DNA of 64,000 nt, taken from assembly GCA_902781745.1 (NCBI GenBank), contig CACZKM010000007.1, positions 1 to 64,000 on the forward strand. The letters are read 5' to 3'. Below are positions 36,135 through 48,252 of this stretch, piece by piece. The notes below the pieces were generated by a model. That model saw only the letters and a program-made list of their open reading frames with translations, was not told the origin of the DNA and made no database searches. The number at the start of each line of letters is the position of its first letter. Position 1 is the first letter of the stretch. The position numbers and the translations under genes are program-made. This DNA comes from Oscillospiraceae bacterium (GTDB lineage: Bacteria > Bacillota > Clostridia > Oscillospirales > Oscillospiraceae).

Positions 36135-37172
36135 TTGCAGAAGACGAAACGACACCCGGCCCTCCGCCTGGCCCTGGCGGTGCTGGGGGCGGCCCTGCTG
36201 CTCCTCCCCACGGCCCGGGCCGCCCAGCCGCCCGGGGAGACCCGGTATGTGGTCCCCGTGGGCAGCGCCGTGGGCATCAAGCTCTTCTCCGACGGCGTGC
36301 TGGTGGTGGGCTTCACCGACGTGGCCACCGCCGGGGGCTCCGCCAACCCCGCCCGGCAGGCCGGCCTGAAGGAGGGGGACGTGATCACCCGCCTGGACGG
36401 CCGGGCGGTCAGCACCATCGAGGAGGTCCAGGACATCCTCCAGGAGGAGGGCGCCCGGACGGTGGACCTCCGGGTCCGCCGGGACGGGGAGGAACGGGAC
36501 CTGACCATCCGGGCGGTGCAGTGCGCGGCGGACGGGGCCTGGAAGCTGGGGGCCTGGATCCGGGACTCCATGGCGGGCATCGGCACCCTGACCTTCGTGG
36601 ACCCGGAGACCGGCCTCTTCGGCACCCTGGGCCACGGGGTCAACGACGTGGACACGGCGGTCCTCCTGGAGCTCCAGTCCGGGGCCATCACCCCGGCGTC
36701 CGTGGCCGGCGTGGTCAAGGGGGAGGACGGCAGGCCCGGAGAGCTCCGGGGGGCCTTCCCCGGGGAGGAGGACCTGGGGACCCTCTTCGCCAACACGGAG
36801 CAGGGGGTCTTCGGATATCTCACGGACAAATCCGGTCTCACCGGGACCCCGGTGCCGGTGGCGTCGCCGGACCAGGTCCATCCCGGCCCGGCCACCATCC
36901 TGGCCAACGTCTCCGGGACCCAGGTGGAGGAGTATGACGTGGAGATCCTCAAGGTCTTCGACCACCCCGCGGACGCCCGGGACCTGATGCTGAAGGTAAC
37001 GGACAAGGCCCTGCTGGAGAAGACCGGCGGCATCGTCCAGGGGATGAGCGGCTCGCCCATCCTCCAGGACGGCCGGCTGGCGGGGGCGGTGACCCACGTG
37101 CTCATCGACCACGCGGACCGGGGCTACGGCATCCTGGCGACGCACATGATAGAACGGGCGGAGGCAGGCTGA
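36135..37172 (+). CDS. spoIVB: SpoIVB-like S55 serine peptidase
   Basis: A 345-aa exported protease. An N-terminal hydrophobic signal (about 8-29) precedes a PDZ domain (about 40-125) and the S55 peptidase domain, with His in LGHGVND and Ser in GMSGSPILQDG. SpoIVB signals from forespore to mother cell by cutting SpoIVFA. The start is TTG at 36135 with GGGGGGA upstream. In most spore formers spoIVB lies next to spo0A; here it does not, so this may be an extra copy. Confidence 0.87.
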   Translation: MQKTKRHPALRLALAVLGAALLLLPTARAAQPPGETRYVVPVGSAVGIKLFSDGVLVVGFTDVATAGGSANPARQAGLKEGDVITRLDGRAVSTIEEVQDILQEEGARTVDLRVRRDGEERDLTIRAVQCAADGAWKLGAWIRDSMAGIGTLTFVDPETGLFGTLGHGVNDVDTAVLLELQSGAITPASVAGVVKGEDGRPGELRGAFPGEEDLGTLFANTEQGVFGYLTDKSGLTGTPVPVASPDQVHPGPATILANVSGTQVEEYDVEILKVFDHPADARDLMLKVTDKALLEKTGGIVQGMSGSPILQDGRLAGAVTHVLIDHADRGYGILATHMIERAEAG

Positions 37173-37247
37173 CCCGGACCCGGCGGAGAACCTGCCGCCG
37201 GGTACATAACAGCGCCGCATTTTCGGCCTGTCCGCCCCATATCCCCC

Positions 37248-37276
37248 TTGCAAAACAGACAAAACCGTGGCATAAT
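37248..37276 (+). promoter_or_regulatory. promoter of the Gly-rich protein-pspA operon
   Basis: TTGCAA (37,248-37,253), 17 nt, CATAAT (37,271-37,276), about 50 nt before the start codon. Confidence 0.65.
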
Positions 37277-37326
37277 GGACCTGTCCAATCCATCAAATTA
37301 CTCAATGACAGAACGGAGGGATGTCT

Positions 37327-38535
37327 ATGGGTCGTTCCGGCGGGTCCTTTGGCGGCGGCCACTCCGGCGGCGGGTTTTCCGGCGGCGGACGGGGCGGCGG
37401 CGGCTTCTCCGGCGGGTCCTTTGGCGGCGGCGGCCGGTCCTTCGGGGGCGGCGGGCGCACAGGGGGCTCCGGCGGGTTCCGGCCCGGGGGGAGCTCCTTC
37501 GGCGGGGGCTTCCGGCCCGGCGGCAGCTCCTTCGGCGGCGGCAGCTACCGGCCCAGCGGGCCCATCTTCCCCGGCGGCGGGGGCTTTTATCCCGGCGGGA
37601 TGGGCTACCGGCCCTCCGGCGGCGGGGGCGGCGGATGCTGCCTGGGCCGGGGGTGCCTCACCACCCTGCTGGTCTTCCTCATCATTTTCTTTGCCCTTAT
37701 CCTCATCGGCGGGGTGGCCACCTCCATCGGCGGGGTGAACACCAGCGCCGGCGGCGGGTCCTCCTCGGGGTCCATCGCCAAGTCCACGGTGGAGCGGGAG
37801 GCCCTGCCCCCCTCGGCCTGCACCGAGACCGGGTACTACACCGACGAGGAGGACTGGTTCTCCCGGCCCTCCAACCTGGAGAGCGGCCTGAAGTACTTCT
37901 ACCAGAAGACCGGCGTGCAGCCCTACGTCTACGTGGTGGGCAGCGCCCACGGCACCACCCTCTCGGCCCTCCAGGCCTTTGCCGACGAGACCTACGACTC
38001 CCTCTTCTCCGACGAGGGCCACTACCTGCTGGTCTTCTACGACAACGGCGCCGGGGGCTATAGCTGGGCCTACGCCGTGGGCACCCAGGCCAAGACCATC
38101 ATGGACAACGAGGCCAACGAGATCCTGGCCGATTACATCGACCGGTACTACTACGACAACACCATCACCGACGAGGAGTTCTTCTCCCTGAGCTTTGAGA
38201 AGACCGCCGACCGGATCATGACCGTCACCAAGTCCCCGGCGGCCTACGTCATGCCCGTGGTGGGGGTGGTGGCCGTCCTCCTCATCGCCTTCTTCTGGTG
38301 GAAGGCGGCGGTGAAGGCCCGGCAGAAGAAGGCCGAGCAGACCGCCCAGATCCTGAACACCCCCGTGGAGGAGATGGGAGACCCCGACCTGGAGGATCTG
38401 GAGAAAAAGTACGGGGAAGACCCCGGCGGCCAGACCACCCGGCAGCAGGGCCAGACATACCAGGACCACATGAAGGACCTGGAAAACAAATACAAGACCC
38501 AGACGGAGAAACAAAACCCGAACCAGGGCCGGTAA
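37327..38535 (+). CDS. Gly-rich membrane protein with TPM-like domain
   Basis: A 402-aa protein. The N-terminal 100 residues are a Gly/Ser-rich low-complexity tract. A cysteine-containing membrane segment follows (about 107-130), then an extracellular domain of about 150 residues resembling TPM-type domains (LVFYDNGAGGYSWAYAVG). A second membrane segment near 297-315 leads into a charged cytoplasmic tail. The ATG at 37327 is chosen because GGAGGG abuts the ATG 6 nt upstream. pspA follows by 27 nt, which points to membrane-stress duty, as in the B. subtilis ydjFGHI group. Confidence 0.7.
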   Translation: MGRSGGSFGGGHSGGGFSGGGRGGGGFSGGSFGGGGRSFGGGGRTGGSGGFRPGGSSFGGGFRPGGSSFGGGSYRPSGPIFPGGGGFYPGGMGYRPSGGGGGGCCLGRGCLTTLLVFLIIFFALILIGGVATSIGGVNTSAGGGSSSGSIAKSTVEREALPPSACTETGYYTDEEDWFSRPSNLESGLKYFYQKTGVQPYVYVVGSAHGTTLSALQAFADETYDSLFSDEGHYLLVFYDNGAGGYSWAYAVGTQAKTIMDNEANEILADYIDRYYYDNTITDEEFFSLSFEKTADRIMTVTKSPAAYVMPVVGVVAVLLIAFFWWKAAVKARQKKAEQTAQILNTPVEEMGDPDLEDLEKKYGEDPGGQTTRQQGQTYQDHMKDLENKYKTQTEKQNPNQGR

Positions 38536-38562
38536 GCCCCACAGAAAGGAAGGTACCTACTT

Positions 38563-39246
38563 ATGGCTAACATTCTCGAGCGCTTCAACACCATCATCAA
38601 ATCCAACATCAACGCCCTGCTGGACAAGGCGGAGGACCCCGCCAAGATGATCGACCAGTACCTGCTGGACCTGCGGGAGAGCCTGGCCGAGGTCAAGAAG
38701 GAGACCGCCGGCGTCATGGCCGAGGAGGCCCGGTGCCGCCGGGCCTATGAGGAGAACCAGCGGGACGTGGAGAAGTACGAGGGCCTGGCCAAGCGGGCCC
38801 TGTCCGCCGGCAGCGAGGAGGACGCCAAGGTCTTCCTGGCCAAAAAGCTGGAGCTGGAGACCAAGGGCGCGGACCTGAAGAAGATCTATGACACCGCCCG
38901 GGAGAACGCCGACAAGATGCGCCAGATGCACGACAAGCTGGTGGGGGACATCAACTCCCTGGAGACCCGGAAGGCCGCCGTCAAGGCCAAGGTGGCCGTG
39001 GCCAAGACCCAGGAGAAGGTCAACGAGATCACCAGCGGCGCGGAGAAGGCCAGCGGCACCATGGAGGCCTTCGAGCGGATGGAGGCCAAGGCCGACCAGA
39101 TGCTGGACCAGGCCAACGCCATGACCGAGCTCAACGCCAAGAAGAACGACACCGCCGAGTCCCTGGCGGACAAGTACGAGAAGGCCGGCTCCACCGCCGA
39201 GGTGGACGACGCGCTGGCCAAGCTGAAGGCTGAAATGGGACTTTGA
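38563..39246 (+). CDS. pspA: PspA/IM30 family membrane-stress protein
   Basis: A 227-aa almost wholly helical protein matching PspA/LiaH/Vipp1. MANILERFNTIIKSNINALL forms the amphipathic N-terminal helix, and AEDPAKMIDQYLLDLRESL is the family signature. It is an ESCRT-III-like scaffold that binds and repairs stressed membranes. It is co-transcribed with the Gly-rich membrane protein, its probable membrane anchor. Confidence 0.92.
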   Translation: MANILERFNTIIKSNINALLDKAEDPAKMIDQYLLDLRESLAEVKKETAGVMAEEARCRRAYEENQRDVEKYEGLAKRALSAGSEEDAKVFLAKKLELETKGADLKKIYDTARENADKMRQMHDKLVGDINSLETRKAAVKAKVAVAKTQEKVNEITSGAEKASGTMEAFERMEAKADQMLDQANAMTELNAKKNDTAESLADKYEKAGSTAEVDDALAKLKAEMGL

Positions 39247-39261
39247 GCGCGATCGGGATGC

Positions 39262-39513
39262 AGCGGAGCCCTCTCCGTCCCTTCCTTTGGCAGCGCGATT
39301 TGGACTTAACGTAGCCCTCTCCGCCCCTTCCTTTGGCAGCGCGATATGGACGGAACGTAGCCCTCTCCGCCCCAGTGCGCGCACTGGGGCACCTCCCCCG
39401 GAGGGGGAGGCAAGATTTAGTACAACCCCGCAAAGCAGTACTAACTTGCCTCTCCCTTTGGGAGAGGTGGCACGGCGAAGCCGTGACGGAGAGGGCTCCG
39501 TTGCGCCCTTTTC
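39262..39513. repeat. composite intergenic repeat, copy A
   Basis: It begins with two tandem units of about 45 bp (CCCTTCCTTTGGCAGCGCGAT...AACGTAGCCCTCTCCG). GC hairpins follow, then a module of about 110 bp (AGTACAACCCCGCAAAGCAG ... GACGGAGAGGGCTCC). The same module order, with about 95% identity in the right part, recurs at 44,416-44,739. The 388-nt gap between pspA and the kinase holds nothing else convincing. Confidence 0.8.
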
Positions 39514-39634
39514 GCGTTTTCAGAGGATATACCACACGGGTCGTGTTCTGCGGCAGGTTTTTCTTGCCCTTTTTTCGGTTCTGATGTAAAGTAAAGTTAC
39601 GAAAGTGTGATCATAACGGAAGGAGGGGAGCGCC

Positions 39635-42703
<3,069 letters not shown>

Positions 42704-42746
42704 AGAGGAAAGACCCCGGCGGGGACTACTCTTTTTTCCCAAAGTA

Positions 42747-42755
42747 TGCTATACT
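42747..42755 (+). promoter_or_regulatory. extended -10 promoter of murB
   Basis: TGCTATACT lies about 77 nt before murB, with no clear -35. Confidence 0.55.
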
Positions 42756-42831
42756 GATATTTACCGGCCGCCCAAAGGGATGAACGGGCCGGCTTTGACG
42801 CAAACTATGACAGAACGCAAGGAGGATCCCT

Positions 42832-43755
42832 ATGGTTTCCTTACAGACCTTCCGCCAGCGGCTGGCGGCGGCCCTCCCCGGGCTGGAGCTCCGGGACAAC
42901 GAGCCCATGTACAAGCACACCACCTTCCGGGTGGGGGGGCCGGTGACCCTCATGGCCCTGCCCAGGTCCGTGGAGGAGCTGAGCACGGCGGTGTCCCTGG
43001 CCAGAGAGGCGGGGATCGAGCCCTTCTTCCTGGGCCGGGGGTCCAACCTGCTGGTGGCGGACCGGGGGGCCGAGGCCTTCCTCATCAAGCTGGCCGGGGG
43101 CCTGGACCGGCTGGAGCTTCTGGGGGAGAACAGCCTTTACGTGGGGGCGGGGGTCACCCTGGCCCAGGCGGCGGTCTTCGCCCTGGAGCACGCCCTCACC
43201 GGCCTGGAGTTCGCCCACGGCATCCCCGGCACCCTGGGGGGCGGCGTGTTCATGAACGCCGGAGCCTACGACGGGGAGCTCTCCCAGGTGATCTCCTGGG
43301 CGGACTGCCTGGACGAGAGCGGCCGGATCCAACGGCTGGCGGGGGAGGAGCTGGAGCTGGGCTACCGCACCAGCGTCTTTTCCCGGAAGCCCTGGGTGGT
43401 CACCGGCGCCCGGCTGGACCTGACCCCCGGGGACCCCGCCGCCATCCGGGCCCGGATGGAGGACCTGTCCCACCGCCGCCGGAGCAAGCAGCCCCTGGAG
43501 TTCCCCAGCGCGGGGAGCACCTTCAAGCGGCCGGCGGGGCACTTCGCCGGGGCCCTCATCCAGGAGGCCGGTTTGAAGGGGGTCCGCATCGGCGGGGCCC
43601 AGGTCAGCGAGAAGCACGCGGGCTTCGTGGTGAACACCGGCGGGGCCACCAGCGACGATATCCTCTCCCTCATCCGCCTGGTCCGGGACACGGTCCTGGA
43701 GAAGACCGGGGTCCTGCTGGAGCCCGAGGTGCGGATGCTGGGATGCAAGCTGTGA
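42832..43755 (+). CDS. murB: UDP-N-acetylenolpyruvoylglucosamine reductase
   Basis: A 307-aa flavoenzyme of peptidoglycan precursor synthesis that reduces UDP-GlcNAc-enolpyruvate to UDP-MurNAc. The FAD region has FLGRGSNLLV; the substrate and catalytic part has GIPGTLGGGVFMNAGAY and FPSAGSTFKRP, with the serine in AGSTF. This is a type II enzyme, as in Firmicutes. The ATG follows AAGGAGG. The next gene starts 27 nt later. Confidence 0.96.
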   Translation: MVSLQTFRQRLAAALPGLELRDNEPMYKHTTFRVGGPVTLMALPRSVEELSTAVSLAREAGIEPFFLGRGSNLLVADRGAEAFLIKLAGGLDRLELLGENSLYVGAGVTLAQAAVFALEHALTGLEFAHGIPGTLGGGVFMNAGAYDGELSQVISWADCLDESGRIQRLAGEELELGYRTSVFSRKPWVVTGARLDLTPGDPAAIRARMEDLSHRRRSKQPLEFPSAGSTFKRPAGHFAGALIQEAGLKGVRIGGAQVSEKHAGFVVNTGGATSDDILSLIRLVRDTVLEKTGVLLEPEVRMLGCKL

Positions 43756-43782
43756 TACAGTAAAACAAAGGAGAGACCTGTC

Positions 43783-44382
43783 ATGCGAGACGACTTTTTC
43801 GTGCTGATGTACGCCACCAGCGGCAACGAGCGCAACGAGACCCATTTCGAGCGGTACCACGACGTGAAGGACGTGGAGGCCATGGTCCAGGACTGGATGA
43901 AACGCTATGTGGCCCTGGACTGCCAGCCCGCCGCCAAAGAGGAGGAGATCCGGGCGGCCAACGGGGGGGAGCTCCCCCAGGACGTCTTTCTCTGCCCCGA
44001 GGTGAAGGAGCCCAAGGACCTCATGCAGTACAACGGCTTCTACAACCTGGGGGGGCTGGGGTATATCTTCAACATCTTCCTCACCCCGGTGTACGACACC
44101 GCCACCGCCAAGCGGTTCCGGGCGGAGATGGACAAGGAGTTCGGCATCAGCAGCAACTTCACCGAGGCGGGGGACCGGATGATGCGCGCCCTGGAGACCT
44201 TTGTCAACGCCTTTGAGGACAACTCCATCGACGACACCGCCGCCGAGGCGGAGATCCGCAACTTCATTCTGCAAGGGGGCTTCAGCCTCTTCGACGCCCC
44301 CTATGTGCCGGATATGGTGGTGCTGTCCGACGACCCGGAGAAGGGCTTCGAGGCGGTCAACAGCGGGCTGTATGACTTCTGA
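43783..44382 (+). CDS. conserved-looking protein of unknown function
   Basis: A 199-aa soluble protein starting MRDDFFVLMYATSGNERNET. It has no signal, membrane segment, cysteine pattern or motif that I recognise. It has a good ribosome site (AAAGGAGAG) and codon use like its neighbours. Co-transcription with murB, 27 nt upstream, is likely. Confidence 0.65.
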   Translation: MRDDFFVLMYATSGNERNETHFERYHDVKDVEAMVQDWMKRYVALDCQPAAKEEEIRAANGGELPQDVFLCPEVKEPKDLMQYNGFYNLGGLGYIFNIFLTPVYDTATAKRFRAEMDKEFGISSNFTEAGDRMMRALETFVNAFEDNSIDDTAAEAEIRNFILQGGFSLFDAPYVPDMVVLSDDPEKGFEAVNSGLYDF

Positions 44383-44415
44383 CCGGCCTGCTTCCGGCGG
44401 GGGAGCGTGGGTGTG

Positions 44416-44739
44416 ACGCAGTCCTCTTCGTCCCTTCCTTTGCCAGCGCGATATGGACTTAACGGAGCCCTCTCCGCCCCAGTGCGCACTGGGGCGGAGA
44501 GGGCTTCTTTGCACCTTCATTTGGCAGCACGATTTGGACGTAACGTAGCCCTCTCAGTCATTTGCTTCGCAAATGCCAGCTCCCCCGGAGGGGGAGCCAA
44601 GATTAGTACAACTCCGCAAAGCAGTACTAACTTGCCTCTCCCTCCGGGAGAGGTGGCACGGCGAAGCCGTGACGGAGAGGGCTCCGTTGCGCTCTCATCG
44701 CGGTTGCAAAGGAGCCAGTGACGGAGAGGGCTCCGCCCG
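44416..44739. repeat. composite intergenic repeat, copy B
   Basis: The same family as 39,262-39,513: CCCTTCCTTTGCCAGCGCGAT units, GC hairpins (CCAGTGCGCACTGG and GCATTTGCTTCGCAAATGC types) and the AGTACAAC(T/C)CCGCAAAGCAG module ending GACGGAGAGGGCTCC. Here the units are rearranged and the last phrase is repeated. It lies directly upstream of the peptide-export locus. Confidence 0.8.
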
Positions 44740-44790
44740 CATCCCCTTTGAACGCCCGGAAAAACACCCCCCGCCGGCGACACTTTTGTA

Positions 44791-44819
44791 TCGACAGAAA
44801 ACCACGTTCGTGCTATACT
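44791..44819 (+). promoter_or_regulatory. promoter of the C39 peptide-export locus
   Basis: TCGACA (44,791-44,796), 17 nt, TATACT (44,814-44,819) with extended TG. It predicts an 80-nt leader before the first peptide gene. Confidence 0.65.
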
Positions 44820-44899
44820 GTTTTTGTATGACATTCCATCAAGTCCACCGGGGCGGGGCCCGACGGCGCCCCCTGATCCATAAAAAAGGAGGGTTTCCC

Positions 44900-45154
44900 A
44901 TGAGCAATCAACCCAACAGCCTTTCCCCCCTGAACGACCAGGACCTTTCCGCGGTGACAGGCGGCATCAATATCGGCGCCGCCGCGACCCCCTCCGTGCA
45001 GAAGTACCAGGAGCTGGAGGCCGCCTGGGTCAAACTGGGCTTCGATCAGCACGGCTGGACCCGCCGGCAGTTGGAAGGCCTGTGCGACGCCTGGGAGGAG
45101 GCCGGCTGGCCCGGCACCGCCGAGCAGTGGCTGCGGAAGGTGAAGAACTGGTAA
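44900..45154 (+). CDS. double-glycine leader peptide 1 (Trp-rich core)
   Basis: An 84-aa peptide precursor. The leader MSNQPNSLSPLNDQDLSAVT ends in GG at 21-22 with the L-S-x-V-x-G-G pattern cut by C39 peptidases. The 62-residue core carries five Trp and one Cys. Its ATG follows AAGGAGG. It is the first gene of a locus with an HlyD-like protein and a C39 ABC exporter, which strongly supports secretion. The activity (bacteriocin or signal) is not known. Confidence 0.75.
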   Translation: MSNQPNSLSPLNDQDLSAVTGGINIGAAATPSVQKYQELEAAWVKLGFDQHGWTRRQLEGLCDAWEEAGWPGTAEQWLRKVKNW

Positions 45155-45200
45155 GCCGGGCCCGCCGCCGGAACGAATGAGAAGAGAGGAGAGATGCGAC

Positions 45201-45620
45201 ATGGAAGGATCGTCTCTGTTTCGACAATCCAGTATGGACCGCATCCGGTCCCCGGAGCAGCTCAACGACTATCTCCGGGTCACCCATCCCGGGGTCTGGG
45301 TCCTGCTGGCGGCGGTGGCCGTCCTGCTGGCGGGGCTCCTGATCTGGGGCTGCTTCGCCACCATCGGCAGCTACGCCCAGGGCACCGCCCGGGTGGAGGA
45401 CGGGGTGATGACCATCGTCTTCGACGACGACCGCCTGGCCCAGAACGTGGAGGCGGGGATGACCGTCACGGTGGGGGCGTCCTCCGCCACGGTCTCCAGC
45501 GTGGGGGAGGACGGGGACGGGACCCGGTTCGCCCTGGCCGACACCACCCTGGCGGACGGGACCTATCAGGCGAAGGTGAGCTATAAGCAGACCCAGGCCA
45601 TCCGGCTGCTGCTGAACTGA
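45201..45620 (+). CDS. short HlyD-like secretion protein (NHLM type)
   Basis: A 139-aa protein with one membrane segment (about 34-56). The N terminus (LFRQSSMDRIRSPEQLNDYL) resembles NHLM/NHLP bacteriocin-system membrane fusion proteins, which are usually much longer. The coiled-coil and most of the lipoyl/barrel region are missing; only a short beta-rich C-terminal part remains. The frame is open and the ribosome site good (GAGGAGAG), so it is probably a reduced form rather than a broken gene. It lies between the first peptide gene and the exporter. Confidence 0.65.
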   Translation: MEGSSLFRQSSMDRIRSPEQLNDYLRVTHPGVWVLLAAVAVLLAGLLIWGCFATIGSYAQGTARVEDGVMTIVFDDDRLAQNVEAGMTVTVGASSATVSSVGEDGDGTRFALADTTLADGTYQAKVSYKQTQAIRLLLN

Positions 45621-45632
45621 AGGGGCCGCGGT

Positions 45633-47834
45633 ATGAAGAACGGAACCATCAAACAGCCGGTGCGGAAGGGCGCGGCCAAGGTCCCGGTGGTCATGCAGAT
45701 GGAGGCCCTGGAGTGCGGCGCCGCCTGCCTGGCCATGGTCATGGCCTATTACGGGAAGTGGGTGCCCCTGGAGCAGGTGCGCCTGGACTGCGGCGTCTCC
45801 CGGGACGGCTCCAGCGCCAAAAACATCCTTTTGGCCGCCCGGAGCTACGGCTTTGCGGTCCAGGGCTACCGCTGCGAGCCGGAGACCCTCCGGGAGCAGA
45901 TCGCCTTTCCCTGCATCATCCACTGGAATTTCAATCATTTTGTGGTGCTGGACGGCTTCCGGGGGAAGCACGCCCTGCTCAACGACCCCGCCCGGGGAGA
46001 GGTGAAGGTCTCCCTGGAGGAGTTCGACCGGGCCTTCACCGGGGTCTGCCTGGAGCTCACCCCCGGCCCGGACTTTGCCCCCGGGGGAAAACGGAAGAGC
46101 ACCGCCGCCTTTGCTCGCCGGCGGCTGACCGGGGCGGGGGGCGCGGTGGCCTTCGTGGCCCTCTCCACCGCCATCGGCTCTCTCTTCGGCATCCTGAACC
46201 CGGTGTTCTCCCGGTTTTTCCTGGACCGGCTGCTGACGGGGGAGAACCGGGAGCTCCTCACCCCCTTCCTGGTGCTGCTGCTGGTCCTGGGCTGCGCCCA
46301 GATCGCGGCGGCCTGGGTCCAGGCGGTCTATTCCCTGAAGATCAACGGCAAGCTGGCCATCGTGGGCAGCAGCACCTATATGTGGAAGGTCCTGTCCCTG
46401 CCCATGGCCTTCTTCTCCCAGCGGATGGCGGGGGACCTTCTCCAGCGGAAGGAGACCAACGCCGCCATCGCCGGGACCCTGGTGAACACCTTCGGCCCCC
46501 TGGTCCTCAACACCGCCATGATGGTCTTCTACCTGGCTGTCATGCTGCGGTACAGCGTGCCCCTGACCGTCGTGGGCCTGGTCACCATCCTCATCAACCT
46601 CCTGGTCTCCCGGCTGATCTCCCGGAAGCGGGTGAACCTCACCCGGGTCCAGATGCGGGACGGGGGCAAGCTGGCCGCCGCCACGGTCTCGGGGATCCAG
46701 ATGGTGGAGACCATCAAGTCCAGCGGGGCGGAGACGGGCTTCTTCCGGAAGTGGGCGGGCTACCAGGCCGCGGTGAACACCGCTGCCGTCCGGTTCGCCC
46801 GGCTCAACCAGTACCTGGGGCTGATCCCGGTGCTGGTCAGCGCCCTGGCCAACGCCGTCGTCCTCATCCTGGGGGTGTGGCTGGCCATGGAGGGGTCCTT
46901 CACCCTGGGCATGATCCTGTCCTTCCAGGGGTTCCTCAGCGCCTTCCTGGCCCCCGCCATGACCCTGGTCTCCGCGGGGCAGACCATCCAGGAGATGCGC
47001 ACGGAGATGGAGCGGGTGGAGGACGTGATGGCCTACCCCGCCGACCAACGCCTGTCCGACGAGCCCCTGTCCGGGGACACGGACTATTCCAAGCTGAAGG
47101 GGAACGTGGAGCTCAGACACGTCACCTTCGGCTACTCCCCCCTGGCCGAGCCCCTGATCCGGGACTTCTCCATGTCCATGAAGACCGGCAGCCGGGTGGC
47201 CTTTGTGGGGACCTCCGGCTGCGGCAAGTCCACCCTGATCCGCCTGCTCCTGGGCTTCGAGACCCCGGAGAAGGGGGCGGTGTACTACGACGGGAAGGAC
47301 CTGTCCAAGCTGGACCTGCCCTCCCTCCGCCGGCGGATCGGCGCGGTGACCCAGGACGGCGCCCTCTTCCAGGGGGATATCTACTCCAACATCGTCATCT
47401 CCGCCCCCCAGCTCACCCTGGACGAGGCCTGGGCGGCGGCGGAGCTGGCGGGGATCGCCGACGACATCCGGGCCATGCCCATGGGGATGCAGACGGTGAT
47501 CGGCGAGGGCCAGGGGGGCATCTCCGGCGGCCAGAAGCAGCGGCTGATGATCGCCCGGGCGGTGGCCCCCAAGCCCCGGATCCTTCTCTTTGACGAGGCC
47601 ACCTCCGCCCTGGACAACAAGACCCAGAAGCAGGTCTCCGACGCCCTGGACAGCCTGGACTGCACCCGGATCGTGGTGGCCCACCGCCTGTCCACCATCC
47701 GCCACTGCGACCGTATCCTGGTGCTGGACAAGGGGAGGATCGTGGAGGACGGGGACTACGAGACCCTGGTGGCGAAAAACGGCCTGTTTGCCGAGCTGGT
47801 GGCCCGGCAGCGGCTGGACGTGCCGGCCTGCTGA
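45633..47834 (+). CDS. peptidase-containing ABC exporter (C39, NHLM type)
   Basis: A 733-aa bacteriocin-type exporter. The N-terminal C39 peptidase has Cys28 (ALECGAACLAM), His102 (NFNHFVVL) and Asp118 (NDPARG). A six-helix membrane domain follows (about 165-440), then the ABC ATPase with Walker A GTSGCGKST (about 526-534), signature SGGQKQR (near 631) and Walker B LLFDEATSALD. It should remove GG leaders and export the peptides at 44,900, 47,917 and 48,253. It starts 12 nt after the HlyD-like gene. Confidence 0.94.
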   Translation: MKNGTIKQPVRKGAAKVPVVMQMEALECGAACLAMVMAYYGKWVPLEQVRLDCGVSRDGSSAKNILLAARSYGFAVQGYRCEPETLREQIAFPCIIHWNFNHFVVLDGFRGKHALLNDPARGEVKVSLEEFDRAFTGVCLELTPGPDFAPGGKRKSTAAFARRRLTGAGGAVAFVALSTAIGSLFGILNPVFSRFFLDRLLTGENRELLTPFLVLLLVLGCAQIAAAWVQAVYSLKINGKLAIVGSSTYMWKVLSLPMAFFSQRMAGDLLQRKETNAAIAGTLVNTFGPLVLNTAMMVFYLAVMLRYSVPLTVVGLVTILINLLVSRLISRKRVNLTRVQMRDGGKLAAATVSGIQMVETIKSSGAETGFFRKWAGYQAAVNTAAVRFARLNQYLGLIPVLVSALANAVVLILGVWLAMEGSFTLGMILSFQGFLSAFLAPAMTLVSAGQTIQEMRTEMERVEDVMAYPADQRLSDEPLSGDTDYSKLKGNVELRHVTFGYSPLAEPLIRDFSMSMKTGSRVAFVGTSGCGKSTLIRLLLGFETPEKGAVYYDGKDLSKLDLPSLRRRIGAVTQDGALFQGDIYSNIVISAPQLTLDEAWAAAELAGIADDIRAMPMGMQTVIGEGQGGISGGQKQRLMIARAVAPKPRILLFDEATSALDNKTQKQVSDALDSLDCTRIVVAHRLSTIRHCDRILVLDKGRIVEDGDYETLVAKNGLFAELVARQRLDVPAC

Positions 47835-47916
47835 GGAGGGCCGGGAAAACACAGACCCTTGCGCCGCGGCCCCGGCCCGGCGTTGGGAATATAGTTTCCG
47901 AAAGGAGCGCAGCAAT

Positions 47917-48147
47917 ATGGAAGACATGAAGAAGCTTGCTGAGGAACAGTTGGAAGGCGTCACCGGAGGAGCTTTCCGTGAGAAGCTGTACGACCCGGCC
48001 TTCCAGGCAAAGCTGGCCGGCATGGACGTGAAGGATCTCAAAGCGCTGTTGATCCATATCGACTCCGCTGATCTCGCGAAATTCCTTGCCGGCCTGAAGG
48101 ACGAAGCACTGACCGCGAAATTCAAGGCGGCAGGACTTATCTTCTGA
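47917..48147 (+). CDS. double-glycine leader peptide 2
   Basis: A 76-aa precursor starting MEDMKKLAEEQLEGVTGG, a leader cut after GG at 17-18. The core is helical and Leu/Lys/Asp/Ala-rich (LYDPAFQAKLAGMDVKDLKA) with no Cys. It lies 82 nt after the exporter; AAAGGAG precedes the ATG. The leader and the preceding untranslated region are near-identical to those of the next gene, while the cores differ. Confidence 0.78.
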   Translation: MEDMKKLAEEQLEGVTGGAFREKLYDPAFQAKLAGMDVKDLKALLIHIDSADLAKFLAGLKDEALTAKFKAAGLIF

Positions 48148-48252
48148 TCGCCGCCCGCAGGCAAGGCGGGCCCGCGCCCCAAGACACCAGACCCTTGCGC
48201 CGCGGGCCTGTCCCGGCGTTTGGAAGCATATTTCCGAAAGGAGCACAGCACG

